The notes under the pieces were generated by a model. It worked only from the letters and a program-made list of their open reading frames with translations, was not told where the DNA came from and did not search any database. A stretch of 64,000 nt of DNA from ATX-6F1 sp943369485 (lineage in GTDB: Bacteria; Cyanobacteriota; Cyanobacteriia; PCC-6307; Cyanobiaceae): NCBI GenBank assembly GCA_943369485.1, contig CALRNH020000009.1:62001-126000 (forward strand), written 5' to 3'. Shown here piece by piece: positions 26,890-36,370 of the stretch. The first letter of the stretch is position 1. Every line of letters starts with the position of its first letter. A program made the position numbers and the translations under genes.

Positions 26890-27867
26890 GTGGCGGAGCC
26901 CCAACTGTTCGTGCTGGATCCGATCCAGCGCCTGCGCCCCACCAAAGACACCAGCGTCGCCCTGATGCAGGCCGCCCAGCGGGCCGGTCAGCCGGTCTGG
27001 GTCGCCACCCCGGCCGATCTCTCGGTCACGGGCCTCGAGCCCGGCCATGAGCCCCTGGTGCGGGCCCAGCCGATCACCCTGGCGGACATCCAGCCCACCG
27101 CCGGCGGCTGGGAGCTGCCCGAACCCTGGTACAGCCTCGGGGAGCCCACCTGGTTGCCGCTCACCCACTTCCCGAGGGTGTGGATGCGCAAAGACCCGCC
27201 CGTGGATGAGGCCTACCTCTACGCCACCCACCTGCTGGAGCTGGCGGCGTTCAAGGGGGTGCGGGTGCTCAACCATCCGGCCGCCCTGCGCAGCTGGAAC
27301 GAGAAACTTGGTGCCTTGCGGTACAGCCACCTGATGGCGCCCACCCTGGTGAGCGCCCACGTGGAGCAGCTGGCTGGCTTCGCCGCCGAGCAGGGGGAGG
27401 TGGTGCTCAAGCCCCTCGGGGGCCGCGCCGGCCAGGGGGTGGTGCGCACGGCGGCGGATGCCCCCGGGCTGCGGGCGCTGCTGGAGCTGGTGACCCAGCA
27501 GCAGCAGTTGCCGGTGATGGCTCAGGCCTTCCTGCCGGCGGTGAGCGCTGGCGATAAGCGCATCCTGCTCGTGGACGGCGAACCCCTGGGCGCAATCAAC
27601 CGCCTGCCCGCTGCCGGGGAATTCCGCAGCAACCTGGCGGTGGGGGGCGCCGCCGAGGCCACGGAGCTGAGCGAGCGGGAGCGTCAGATCTGCGCGGAAC
27701 TGGCCCCCGCCCTGCGCAGCGAGGGTCTGTTCTTCGTGGGCATTGATGTGATCGGCGATCGCCTCAGCGAGATCAACGTCACCAGCCCCACGGGGGTGAG
27801 GGAGGTGGAGCGGCTCGGAGGTGTGCCCCTGGCCGATCTCACCATGGAGCGGCTGCTGGCGGGCTGA
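26890..27867 (+). CDS. gshB: Glutathione synthetase
   Basis: 325 residues, GTG start two bases after grxC. ATP-grasp enzyme joining gamma-glutamylcysteine to glycine. N-terminal LFVLDPIQRLRPTKDTSVALMQAA; LNHPAALRSWNEKLGAL; ATP-binding VVLKPLGGRAGQGVVR; and GLFFVGIDVIGDRLSEINVTSPTGVREVE (in part) with metal-binding Glu and Asn. Confidence 0.95.
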   Translation: MAEPQLFVLDPIQRLRPTKDTSVALMQAAQRAGQPVWVATPADLSVTGLEPGHEPLVRAQPITLADIQPTAGGWELPEPWYSLGEPTWLPLTHFPRVWMRKDPPVDEAYLYATHLLELAAFKGVRVLNHPAALRSWNEKLGALRYSHLMAPTLVSAHVEQLAGFAAEQGEVVLKPLGGRAGQGVVRTAADAPGLRALLELVTQQQQLPVMAQAFLPAVSAGDKRILLVDGEPLGAINRLPAAGEFRSNLAVGGAAEATELSERERQICAELAPALRSEGLFFVGIDVIGDRLSEINVTSPTGVREVERLGGVPLADLTMERLLAG

Positions 27868-27927
27868 GGGCGAGTTTGTTCGGGCGGGTTGCCCCGGCCG
27901 TAGCGGCCTAGTGTTTGTCGTATTCCC

Positions 27928-28242
27928 ATGGCACGCAGGACGATGCTCGGCGGAAGGCCCTGGAGCGAGTGGGTCGAGAGCTACTCCCGCAGCCACCGCC
28001 ATCCGCTCAACCAGGCCGCTCACCTGGTGGGCATCCCCCTGGTGGTGGGTTCGATTCTGTTGGCCCTGGGTGCCATCGGGATGCCGTCCCTGAGGGTTCC
28101 TGCCCTGGCGCTCTTCCTGGCGGGCTGGGCGTTCCAGTTCGGCGGCCATGCGCTGGAGGGCAAGCCGCCAGAGTTCTTCAGCGACCCGCGATTCCTGCTT
28201 GTGGGCGTGCGCTGGTGGCTGGTCAAGGTGACCGCCCGCTGA
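27928..28242 (+). CDS. DUF962 / Mpo1-like membrane protein
   Basis: 104 residues. Family marks are H..PLNQAAHLVGIPLVVGS near the N-terminus and FGGHALEGKPPEFF near residue 75. DUF962 includes yeast Mpo1, an Fe-dependent dioxygenase of 2-hydroxy fatty acids; the conserved His pairs are present. Two membrane segments. Whether the bacterial protein has that activity is not known from the sequence. It is on the plus strand, converging on the desaturase gene. Confidence 0.82.
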   Translation: MARRTMLGGRPWSEWVESYSRSHRHPLNQAAHLVGIPLVVGSILLALGAIGMPSLRVPALALFLAGWAFQFGGHALEGKPPEFFSDPRFLLVGVRWWLVKVTAR

Positions 28243-28273
28243 GGCTCAAGCGCTGCCTGCAGGCTGCTGCTGG

Positions 28274-29272
28274 TCAGAACAGCAGTGCCAGGCCTTGGGC
28301 ATAGCTGCTCACCTTCGGCAGGCTTGGCTTGCCGTGGTGGCGGAGTTCCGCTTCGGCGATGGCGGTGGCCTGGGGCAGCTTGTCGTAGGGAATCGACGGG
28401 TAAGCGTGGTGAAGCGAGTGGTGGGGGAGCCCGCCCATCAGGAAATTCACCACCGGCCCGGACTCGATGTTGCGGGAGGTATAAAGCTGGGTGAGCTCGT
28501 AGGTGGTGTTGCGGCTCCACAGTCCGTGGTGCTCGATCATTCCGCGCGCCTGCATCACCCCACCGACGATTCGCTCGACAACGATCAGGGCGACCACCAG
28601 GCGAAGCACATGGCCCTGATGGATCGCCCAGGCGAACAGGGAGACCTGCACCACCAGGATGCCGATCAGGTCGATGCGCAGCCCAGCGCTGAGTTTCGAG
28701 TGGATGTCACGCAGCTTCCAGCCGAACCAGAACATCGAGACAATCAGCTGCAGCCCGCCCATCCCGAGCACGCTCACCCAGAAGGGATGACGAAAGTGGA
28801 ACTGGCGCAGGCGGCTGGCCCGGGCCGCCTCCGCCTCGGTGGGTTCCCGTCGCTCCGGATCCCGCAGGTCCATCCCGTTCATGCGGTGATGGACCATATG
28901 CAGATTGCGGTAGGTGAGGTAGGGCCAAAAGGTTGGCCAGCTCAGGGCGCACCCCACCGCCTGCTCAAGGTCGCCCTGGTCCAGCAGGGTGGCGTGGCTG
29001 ATGTCGTGGGTGCTGATCATCGCGAAGGCGTAGAACAGCGTGCCTGCCACCAGCCAAAGCAGCGCCGTTGCCAGATTTGGATCGTGGCCATAGGCCCAGA
29101 GGCAAACCAGGGCAGGCACCACGAGCACGAACAGGCGCAGCCAGCCCAGACCGCGATTCACCTGAAACAGCGGACGGACCGCATCCTCGATGACTTCGCT
29201 CATCAGGCGGTCGGCGCGGCGCTGCTCGCTTGCCACAGCAGCCTCCTGGCTGCCTTGGGAACGGACGATCAT
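28274..29272 (-). CDS. Membrane fatty acid desaturase-family protein
   Basis: 332 residues from ATG 29272. Three His boxes typical of membrane di-iron desaturases/hydroxylases: H89-DIS-H93, H125-MVHH, and HHSLHHAYP near residue 300. Four or so membrane helices. It could desaturate acyl lipids or hydroxylate carotenoids; family members of both kinds share this pattern, so the substrate is open. It lies 31 bases downstream of the patatin gene on the same strand. Confidence 0.85.
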   Translation of the reverse strand: MIVRSQGSQEAAVASEQRRADRLMSEVIEDAVRPLFQVNRGLGWLRLFVLVVPALVCLWAYGHDPNLATALLWLVAGTLFYAFAMISTHDISHATLLDQGDLEQAVGCALSWPTFWPYLTYRNLHMVHHRMNGMDLRDPERREPTEAEAARASRLRQFHFRHPFWVSVLGMGGLQLIVSMFWFGWKLRDIHSKLSAGLRIDLIGILVVQVSLFAWAIHQGHVLRLVVALIVVERIVGGVMQARGMIEHHGLWSRNTTYELTQLYTSRNIESGPVVNFLMGGLPHHSLHHAYPSIPYDKLPQATAIAEAELRHHGKPSLPKVSSYAQGLALLF

Positions 29273-29303
29273 CGCTTCAGGCTCAAGACGATCAGGCCAG
29301 AGA

Positions 29304-31013
29304 TTAAGCCAATGAATTCGCTTCGCGCAGTTGCCCACGGGTGTAGGTGTAACCGGCGTCGTAGATCGCGCGGTAGCTCTTCCATTCCAGGAAGGAATAG
29401 CCGCTGATCTCCGGCTTCAGAATCATGTCCGCCAGCCGCTCCTGGGCTTTGGTTTCCGCCTGGGAGGCGCACATCATCGAGCCAATGATGGTGCTGGCCA
29501 GTGAGGGATTGCGGGCTGGCACCGGAGCCGGTTGGCCGTTGGGCGGGGCGGGCTCAGCACTGGAGCTCAGGGAGATGGCGATCACCCGGCCATCGGTGAT
29601 GCTGCGGGCGACGCGGATCGGCAGGTTGTTGAGAATGCCACCGTCAACGTGCAGGTTCCCCTGACCGTCTTCGACGGGAGGGAAGATGCCAGGCACCGAC
29701 ATACTTGCAATCACGGCCGTGGCGATGTTGCCTTGTTTCCAGGTATGCAAGGCATTGCCGGTGAGGTTGGTGGAGAAGCACTGGAGGTTGAGCCAGCTGT
29801 CCTGCAACAGGCAGGGCGAGAAGAAGTTGCCGATTTCCCGTCGTGAGTTGGCCAGGGTGAACAGGGAATCGCGTGGGAAGGTGAGCTGGTAAGGCTTGGA
29901 GCGGATGATCACCCGCTCGAGGTTGTCGAAGATCTCCTGGGCCTTGAGGCCAAAGGCATACAGCGAGGCCACCAATGAGCCGATGCTCACGCCCATCACC
30001 ATGTCGATATCGTCGATGGCCAGTTCTTCCATCGCCGCCAGAGCACCCACGTGGGCGAATCCCCTGGCGCCGCCACCACCGAGCACCAGGATGTTCGGGA
30101 TGCGCAGGAGCAACCGGGCCAGGCGTTGTTGATGACTCACCTCCGCTGGCCGCAGGTTCACCACATGGCGCAGGTTGTGGCCACCCGACCAGATCTGACT
30201 GAAGCAGCGTTGCTGGTGACTGGGCCACAGACGCACCAGGATGGCCTTCGGTTCGATCAAGCTGGGCAACTCCGCCTCGGCGGCGGATCCATCCCCGAGG
30301 ATCAGCAGCCGATCGATCAGCACCGAGTTTCTCTCGCTGATCGTGGAGCGCCCTCGGGTGACCACGATTCGCAGCTCGCGCGTCTGGATCGCGTCCGTGA
30401 GCCATTCGTGCAACGCCTCTTCATCGCTGCAGGGCTCCAGATCGGTGACGGCCGCCAGGTCGTAGCGGCCCTCCCCCACCACCATGAGCTGCTTGCTCAG
30501 CCCAGCGAGGGCCTTGGCGATCAGGGGAGATCCGGGGCTTGCGTCGTGAAGAACGATCGTGTTGAGCGGTGGCTTGCGCGGATCGCGACCGATCGAGGCC
30601 GCTTCGGCCAGGGAGCTGATGAACCTTGACTGGAGGTCATGGTCGGCAAACAGCAACTGTTCGAGGTCGCTCTTGCTGAAGCGCAGATAGGTGACGTCCG
30701 TGAGCGCAACGGCGGACGCGGAGCGGGGCTGATCGCAGAGCAGCCCGTACTCGCCCACCAGGTCGCCGCTGAGGGCTTTCCTGAAAAAGGAGGTCGATGG
30801 TTCCAGCTTGCCGGTATACAGCCCAAGGATTCCCGACTCGACCAGGCAGGCAAAGGGCGCTGGATCGCCCTCCTGAAACAGCAGCGCCCCCTTTGTGAGC
30901 GATCCGATTTCCGGCGCGAGGGTCGCGATCACCTCGGGTTGGATGTTCTGGAACAGCGGGGAGTCCGCCAGCAGGTCCCTCAGCCGCTCTTGGCCCAGCA
31001 TTTCAGCTGTCAT
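29304..31013 (-). CDS. cNMP-binding-domain / patatin-like phospholipase fusion
   Basis: 569 residues. Residues 10-130 form a Crp-type cyclic-nucleotide-binding domain (GALLFQEGDPAPFACLVESGILGLY; GDLVGEYGLL; PRSASAVALTDVTYLRFS). A linker of about 170 residues is followed by a patatin domain with oxyanion hole GGGGARGFAHVGAL, nucleophile elbow GVSIGS and catalytic Asp in VDGGILNNLPI. This is the architecture of the NTE/YchK-type esterases: a lipid acyl hydrolase whose activity may be controlled by a bound nucleotide. Downstream desaturase suggests a membrane-lipid role. Confidence 0.9.
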   Translation of the reverse strand: MTAEMLGQERLRDLLADSPLFQNIQPEVIATLAPEIGSLTKGALLFQEGDPAPFACLVESGILGLYTGKLEPSTSFFRKALSGDLVGEYGLLCDQPRSASAVALTDVTYLRFSKSDLEQLLFADHDLQSRFISSLAEAASIGRDPRKPPLNTIVLHDASPGSPLIAKALAGLSKQLMVVGEGRYDLAAVTDLEPCSDEEALHEWLTDAIQTRELRIVVTRGRSTISERNSVLIDRLLILGDGSAAEAELPSLIEPKAILVRLWPSHQQRCFSQIWSGGHNLRHVVNLRPAEVSHQQRLARLLLRIPNILVLGGGGARGFAHVGALAAMEELAIDDIDMVMGVSIGSLVASLYAFGLKAQEIFDNLERVIIRSKPYQLTFPRDSLFTLANSRREIGNFFSPCLLQDSWLNLQCFSTNLTGNALHTWKQGNIATAVIASMSVPGIFPPVEDGQGNLHVDGGILNNLPIRVARSITDGRVIAISLSSSAEPAPPNGQPAPVPARNPSLASTIIGSMMCASQAETKAQERLADMILKPEISGYSFLEWKSYRAIYDAGYTYTRGQLREANSLA

Positions 31014-31058
31014 CGATCCACGTTGGGGCCCACCGTATCGGCGGCGCGACCCAACGGC

Positions 31059-32495
31059 TCAGTCTTGGGCTGAGGTCCCCCTTGCACCCGCCACGAGCTG
31101 ATGACTGTTCGGCAGGTTCAGCTGTTGCTGCAGCACCCCCAGCTTCAGGGCCACCTCCTGCAGTTCCCGTTCGGGCTCCGAGCCCCGCACCAGGCCGGCG
31201 CCGGCTGTGAGCTCCAGTCGCCGGCCCCGCAAGGTTCCGCTGCGGATCGCCACGCGCAGTTCGGCGTCCCCTTCGCTGTCGATCCAGCCGATCGGGGCGG
31301 CGTAATGCCCGCGCTCGAAAGGTTCCAGGCTGCGCAGCCAGGCCATGGCCTCCCGCCGGGGCAGGCCCGCCACCGCCGGGGTGGGGTGCAGGGCGGCGGC
31401 CAGGGCCAGGGGCTGCTGGCTGCCCAGATCGGCGGTGATGGGTGTGTGCAGATGCAGCAGCTGGCCGTGGCGCGCCAGGCGGGGGTGGCGGGGCCGCCGA
31501 GGCCGCAACCCGTTCTCCGCCAGCACCTGGGTGATCGCTTCCACCACCAGCTCGTGCTCATGGAGGTCCTTGACGGAGCCGGTGAGCTGACCCGAAGGGG
31601 CTCCGATCGGTGCGGTGCCCGCCAGGGCATCGCTGCGCAGCTGGCCCTGGCGCACCGCCAGCAGCCGCTCGGGGGAGGCGCCGATCAGGGCCTCCCCCGG
31701 CCGCAGTTGCCAAAGGAAACGACAACTGCCGGGCTGCCGCTGCCGCAGGTGGGACAGCAGCCGCAGGGGGTCAAGGGGTTGGTCCAGCTCCAGGTCCTGG
31801 CGCACCGCCAGCACCAGCTTGCGCAGTTCACCCTCCTCCACCAGTTGAAGGGCCCGTTTCACGGCGCCCCGGTAGCCCGCTTGCCAGCTGGAGCGCTGGA
31901 TCACACCGGGGCCCAGGGCCGGCTCGCCATGGGCCTCGTAATCGGCCGGCAGGGCGGCGAGCCGCTGGGCCTCCTCCCAGAGCTCCTCGGCCACGGAGCG
32001 GGCGGTGATGTCACCGCCGAGGCTGCGCTGCAGTCGCAGCCAGCAGTGCCGCCCCTGGCGGCTCAGTTGCCAGCGGGGCAGCACCGCCTGCACCCCCGGC
32101 ACGCCCATGCCCTCAAGCAGGGGGCTGTCGAAGAAGGAGAAGGCCAGAAGCACCCGCGGCCTGGCCAGGGGAGGGCAGCTCTGGGGCAGGGCCACCAGGC
32201 GGCTGAGGCTGAGGGCGCTGAAGCGCTGGGCGAGCTCGAAGCGCCGGGGCCCACTCAGTTCCAGGTGGTTGGTTTTGCCGCCGGCGGCGAGGCACAGCCC
32301 CGGGGCACCATCCCAGAGGAAGCGGAACCCGTGGTCGTCGCCCAGGTGGGGCAGCAGGGCCAACGGATCGTGACGGTGGTGGGCTTTGGGCTCGGCCAGG
32401 GGCAGCGCCAGGCTGAGAACGCCCTCCTCTTCCAGCTGCCTGGCCCCGTGGGCCGCCGCCGCCAGCAGTTCAGGGAAGGAAGGGCTGGCCTGCAC
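31059..32495 (-). CDS. menF: Isochorismate synthase
   Basis: 478 residues. Chorismate-binding fold; converts chorismate to isochorismate for phylloquinone. C-terminal half has KLVLAVRQDLE, FLWQLRPGEALIGASPERLL, LHEHELVVEAI, HLHTPITADLG, HPTPAVAGLPRREAMAWL and the catalytic region ending ELTAGAGLVRGSEPERELQEV. It is divergent from menA, with about 78 bases between, so the shared promoter region could co-ordinate the pathway. Confidence 0.92.
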   Translation of the reverse strand: MQASPSFPELLAAAAHGARQLEEEGVLSLALPLAEPKAHHRHDPLALLPHLGDDHGFRFLWDGAPGLCLAAGGKTNHLELSGPRRFELAQRFSALSLSRLVALPQSCPPLARPRVLLAFSFFDSPLLEGMGVPGVQAVLPRWQLSRQGRHCWLRLQRSLGGDITARSVAEELWEEAQRLAALPADYEAHGEPALGPGVIQRSSWQAGYRGAVKRALQLVEEGELRKLVLAVRQDLELDQPLDPLRLLSHLRQRQPGSCRFLWQLRPGEALIGASPERLLAVRQGQLRSDALAGTAPIGAPSGQLTGSVKDLHEHELVVEAITQVLAENGLRPRRPRHPRLARHGQLLHLHTPITADLGSQQPLALAAALHPTPAVAGLPRREAMAWLRSLEPFERGHYAAPIGWIDSEGDAELRVAIRSGTLRGRRLELTAGAGLVRGSEPERELQEVALKLGVLQQQLNLPNSHQLVAGARGTSAQD

Positions 32496-32573
32496 CGGTG
32501 ACGGAAAGGGGGGAAGGGCCGTGGAAGCTGCTCAAATGTATGGGCCTTCCCGTGTCGTCCGCCGCCGGCCGCC

Positions 32574-33548
32574 ATGTCCGAGCCCCAGGTCGTCGCAAGC
32601 CGTTACGCCGCCGCCGGAGCGCCCCCGGCGCCCGATCGCCGACGCCTCTGGAAAGCGGCGATCAAGTGGCCGATGTACTCGGTGGCGGTGATGCCGGTGC
32701 TGCTGGCGGCCGGTTGGTGGCTGGGTCAGGGTCAGGCGTTGAGGCTGGATCAGCTGTTGGGCTTCCTGGTCGGGGCGGTGCTGCTGCTGGCCTGGGAAAA
32801 TCTGGCCAATGATGTGTTCGATGCTGACACCGGCGTGGACCGCCACGGCAAGCCGCATTCGCTGGTGAACCTCACCGGCCGCCGCGACCGGGTGGCCTGG
32901 ATCGCCAACGGCGCCCTGGTGGCGGGCCTCATCTTGATCGCCCTGGTGGCCCTGCGCAGCAACCCCGCCGTGCTGGCGCTGGTGCTGGCCTGCTGTGGCA
33001 TCGGCTATGCCTACCAGGGGCCGCCCCTGCGCCTGGGCTACCGGGGGCTGGGGGAGCCTCTCTGCTGGCTGGCCTTCGGCCCCCTGGCCACCGCCGCAGC
33101 CCTGCTGGCCCTGGCGCCTGCGGGGGCCCTGGCCGGGGTGCCCTGGCGGGCGGCAATCGAGCTGGGCAGCGGGCCGGCCCTGGCCACCACCCTGGTGCTG
33201 TTCTGTTCCCATTTCCACCAGGTGCAGGAGGACGCGGCCCACGGCAAGCGCTCACCCGTGGTGCGCCTGGGCAGCGGCCGGGCCGCGGCTCTGGTGCCCT
33301 GGTTCGTGGCCGGCACCCTGGCGTTCCAGTGGGCGCCCGTGCTGGTGGGCCAGTGGCCGCTCACGGCCCTGCTGGGGGCCGCGGGACTGCCGGCGGGCAC
33401 GGCCTTGATCGGCCTGCTGCGGGAGCACCACCGGGTGCCGGAGAAGATCCATGCCAGCAAGTTTCTTGCCCTGCGCTTCCAGGCCCTGAACGGCCTGGGG
33501 CTGGCGTTGGGCCTGGCGATCGGGCCTGGGTTGGCCGCCCTGCGGTGA
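32574..33548 (+). CDS. menA: 1,4-dihydroxy-2-naphthoate phytyl/polyprenyltransferase
   Basis: 324 residues, UbiA-family membrane prenyltransferase with about eight helices. First Asp-rich site NDVFDADTGVDRHGKPHS; the second is less canonical (CSHFHQVQEDAAHGKRSPVVRLG). It attaches the phytyl side chain in phylloquinone (photosystem I quinone) synthesis. Its stop overlaps the GTG of menC by four bases. Confidence 0.93.
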   Translation: MSEPQVVASRYAAAGAPPAPDRRRLWKAAIKWPMYSVAVMPVLLAAGWWLGQGQALRLDQLLGFLVGAVLLLAWENLANDVFDADTGVDRHGKPHSLVNLTGRRDRVAWIANGALVAGLILIALVALRSNPAVLALVLACCGIGYAYQGPPLRLGYRGLGEPLCWLAFGPLATAAALLALAPAGALAGVPWRAAIELGSGPALATTLVLFCSHFHQVQEDAAHGKRSPVVRLGSGRAAALVPWFVAGTLAFQWAPVLVGQWPLTALLGAAGLPAGTALIGLLREHHRVPEKIHASKFLALRFQALNGLGLALGLAIGPGLAALR

Positions 33549-34543
33549 GCCGGCTGGCCCTGGCCTGGCGGCCGTTCGCCTTCGCGCTGCCCCGGGCGAT
33601 GGTCACCGCCCATGGGGCGCTGGAGGGGAAGAGGGGCTGGCTGCTGCGGCTGGAGGGCGACGGGGGCGCCCTGGGTTGGGGGGAGGCGGCTGCGCTGATC
33701 GCCGAGGGGGCGGAGCCTGATGCGGGCGGCCTGGATCGGTCTGACCTGGCGGCCGCGATCCGGGGGCTGGGGGAGACGATCGAGCGCTCCGATCTGGAGC
33801 TCGCCCTGCCAGGACTGCCGTTGGCCCTGGCCTTTGCCCTGGGCTCGGCCCTGGCGGAACTGGATGGGTGGCCCGCCGTTGATGGCGGCGCAGGCTGCTG
33901 GCTTGCTGCGCCGGCCTCGGCCGTGCTGCTGCCGGCCGGTGCGGCGATGCTGGCATCACTTGAGCAGATCCTTGGGCTGGAATCACCGCTGGGCCTCACC
34001 GTCAAATGGAAGGTGGCTGCAGGGGCCGATGGCCAGGAGCGCAAGTGGCTGGAGTGTTTGCTGGAGCGCCTCCCCGCCACGGCCCGGCTGCGGCTCGATG
34101 CCAACGGCGGCTGGGATCGCCTCACGGCCTTCGCCTGGGCTGATCGGCTGGCGGGGGAGCCGCGGCTGGAATGGCTGGAGCAGCCCCTCGCCCCCAGCGA
34201 CCACGACGGCCTGCTGGAACTGGCGGCCGGAGTGCCGGTGGCCCTGGATGAATCCCTGCGGGCCTGCCCTGAGCTCCACGCGACCTGGAACGGTTGGCAG
34301 GTGCGTCGCCCCGCCCTCGAAGGAGATCCGCGGCCCCTGTGGCTGGAGCTGAGGCAGGGGGCATCGAGGCGGATGCTCAGCACCGCTTTGGAAACGGGGC
34401 TGGGCCAGCGCTTGGTGGCCCACCTGGCGGCGCTGCAGGCCCGCGGCCCCACACCCACGGCTCCGGGGCTGGCGCCGGGCTGGTGCCCAGGTGGGCCGCT
34501 GTTCGAGAGCGATCCAGCTGTGGTTTGGGAGGCGGCGGTTTGA
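33545..34543 (+). CDS. menC: o-Succinylbenzoate synthase
   Basis: 332 residues, enolase superfamily. GTG start overlapping menA. Metal ligands and base residues visible: TVKWKV (KxK), LRLDANGG, EWLEQPL and VALDESLR. The place where a late catalytic Lys is expected reads QVRRPALEGDP, with Arg instead of Lys; this may be a lineage trait or an alignment question. It dehydrates SHCHC to o-succinylbenzoate. Overlaps the next gene by four bases. Confidence 0.9.
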   Translation: MSRLALAWRPFAFALPRAMVTAHGALEGKRGWLLRLEGDGGALGWGEAAALIAEGAEPDAGGLDRSDLAAAIRGLGETIERSDLELALPGLPLALAFALGSALAELDGWPAVDGGAGCWLAAPASAVLLPAGAAMLASLEQILGLESPLGLTVKWKVAAGADGQERKWLECLLERLPATARLRLDANGGWDRLTAFAWADRLAGEPRLEWLEQPLAPSDHDGLLELAAGVPVALDESLRACPELHATWNGWQVRRPALEGDPRPLWLELRQGASRRMLSTALETGLGQRLVAHLAALQARGPTPTAPGLAPGWCPGGPLFESDPAVVWEAAV

Positions 34544-35763
34544 TCCGCCGCCTGACCATTGGCGCCGATTCAGCGGCCACGGCCGCCGCCCTGGGGGCGC
34601 TCTGGGCCGAGGGGACCCTGGTGGGTCTGTCGTCTCCGCAGGACCAGAGCGAGCTGTCGGCGGCCCTGCCCGACCGGCTGGAGACCCCCTCCCCCTGGGG
34701 GCCGGGCGTGGTGATCGCCAGCGGCGGCAGCAGCGGCCGAAGGCGCTGGTGCGTCCAGCCCCTGGCTGGGCTGGAGCGGGCGGCGGCGGCGGCGGCCCTG
34801 TGGCTGCAAGCCCAGGGCCTCGATCCGGCAGAGACCACCATGTTCAATCCCCTGCCCCTGCACCACATCAGCGGCCTGATGCCCCTGGTGCGCGCGCGCC
34901 TGTGGGGGGGCCAGCTGCGCTGGCTGGAACCGGCCTTGATGCGCGAGCCGGAGGCGCTCGCGGAACGGGAACCTTTCTCCGCCGCTGGGCCGGCGCTGCT
35001 GTCGCTGGTGCCCACCCAGCTGCAGCGGCTGCTGGCCGATCCCGCCGGGATCAGCTGGCTGCAGGGGTTCGCTGTGATCTGGGTCGGCGGGACGGCCCTG
35101 GCGCCCGAGCTGGCGGAGACCGCCCGGCGCGCGCGATTGCGGCTCTCCCCCTGTTACGGCAGCACGGAGACCGGGGCGATGGTGACCGCTTTGCTGCCGG
35201 ATCGCTTTCTCGCGGGGGAGGGTGGATGCGGCCACCCGCTGGCCCATGCCCAGCTGCGCATCGAACCAGCGAGCGGTGCGGTCCAGGTTCAGGCCACCAG
35301 CCTCAGCCCCGGATCCTGGGAAGCCGGGACCTTTCAGCCCTTGCAGGCGCCGGGCGGCTGGTGGAGCAGCGGTGACGGGGGCCGGCTGAGGGCGGTTGGG
35401 CTGGAGCTTCTGGGCCGGCTGGACGGTGCCCTCAGCAGTGGCGGCGAGACGGTGTTCCCCGAGGAGGTGGAGCGCCGGTTGCGGGAGCTGGCGGCTGCCG
35501 CCGATCTGCCCCTCGAGGCCGTGCTGGTGCTGGGGCAGCCCGACCCGTTCTGGGGTCAGCGGCTGGTGGCGTTGGTGCGGGCCCAGAGCGGCGCCGACGC
35601 CCTTGCGCTGGTGGCTGGCCTGGAGCAGGCCGCGGCGGCCCTGCCCCCCTCCCAGCGGCCGCGCCATTGGCGGCCATGCCCGGAGCTGGCCCTGAATGCG
35701 CTGGGGAAATGGGAGCGGGGGCGCTGGGGGCGGTGGCTCCAGGAGGCCCCAACGCCTTCCTGA
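34540..35763 (+). CDS. menE: o-Succinylbenzoate-CoA ligase
   Basis: 407 residues; shortest plausible start is a TTG overlapping the menC stop (TTGA). ANL-superfamily adenylating enzyme: phosphate-binding loop ASGGSSGRRRW (unusual for TSGTTGxPK), LPLHHISGLMPLVRA, PCYGSTETGAMV (A5-type motif), WWSSGDGG and the C-terminal LNALGKWERGRWGRW with catalytic Lys. Activates OSB to OSB-CoA, the substrate of MenB. menB and menD are not in the window. Confidence 0.88.
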   Translation: MIRRLTIGADSAATAAALGALWAEGTLVGLSSPQDQSELSAALPDRLETPSPWGPGVVIASGGSSGRRRWCVQPLAGLERAAAAAALWLQAQGLDPAETTMFNPLPLHHISGLMPLVRARLWGGQLRWLEPALMREPEALAEREPFSAAGPALLSLVPTQLQRLLADPAGISWLQGFAVIWVGGTALAPELAETARRARLRLSPCYGSTETGAMVTALLPDRFLAGEGGCGHPLAHAQLRIEPASGAVQVQATSLSPGSWEAGTFQPLQAPGGWWSSGDGGRLRAVGLELLGRLDGALSSGGETVFPEEVERRLRELAAAADLPLEAVLVLGQPDPFWGQRLVALVRAQSGADALALVAGLEQAAAALPPSQRPRHWRPCPELALNALGKWERGRWGRWLQEAPTPS

Positions 35764-35851
35764 TCTGCGGCGACACTCCGTGACGCCGCGGAGCTGCCCG
35801 CATGACAGGGCCGAATGGTTCGGCTAGAAGCAGAGGGCCTGCCGTGCCCCG

Positions 35852-36130
35852 ATGACCGATAGCGATCTCACCGAGGTCAGCAACAAGAAGCTCGCCGCCG
35901 GACTGCTGGGCATCTTTCTGGGGGCCTTTGGCGTTCACAAGTTCGTGCTGGGTTACACCACCCCCGGTGTGATCATGGCGGTGGGCTCGGTGGTCGGAGG
36001 AGTGGTCACCTGCGGTTTCGCCAGCTTCGTGTTCGGCGTGATCGGCCTGATCGAGGGGATCATCTACCTCACCAAAACACCCGAGGAGTTCAAGGCCCTC
36101 TACATCGATGGCAAGAAGGAGTGGTTCTGA
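35852..36130 (+). CDS. TM2-domain membrane protein
   Basis: 92 residues. A typical TM2 domain: KKLAAGLLGIFLGAFGVHKFVLGY, then two hydrophobic helices with a short turn (VVTCGFASFVFGVIGLIEGIIYL). Function unknown in bacteria. Its end overlaps the next small membrane protein by ten bases. Confidence 0.85.
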   Translation: MTDSDLTEVSNKKLAAGLLGIFLGAFGVHKFVLGYTTPGVIMAVGSVVGGVVTCGFASFVFGVIGLIEGIIYLTKTPEEFKALYIDGKKEWF

Positions 36131-36345
36131 GCCGCTCCTCCAGCGACGCGGAGGTTCCTTCGGCCCCTCTCCCCGTTGATCGCCAAGCCGAGCGCCCTGC
36201 CTTGCGGCTGATCCTGGCGGTCGCGGCCCTGGTGAGCTTCAGCCTGGCTGGGGTCACGATCTCGGACGGTCTTCACCCCCTGGCCCTGCTGGCCAGCCTG
36301 CTGCCCCTCCAGCTGGCGGCGCTGCTCTGGGTGCTGCGCCGCTGA
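36121..36345 (+). CDS. Small two-helix membrane protein
   Basis: 74 residues if the GTG at 36121 is used; AAGGAG overlaps that codon, so an unusual start a few bases later cannot be excluded. Hydrophobic segments at about residues 30-45 and 53-71 with a short loop between. Unrecognised. The overlap with the TM2 gene suggests co-expression. Confidence 0.5.
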   Translation: MVLSRSSSDAEVPSAPLPVDRQAERPALRLILAVAALVSFSLAGVTISDGLHPLALLASLLPLQLAALLWVLRR

Positions 36346-36370
36346 GGGAGCGCCACTGGGTGGCGGGTGC

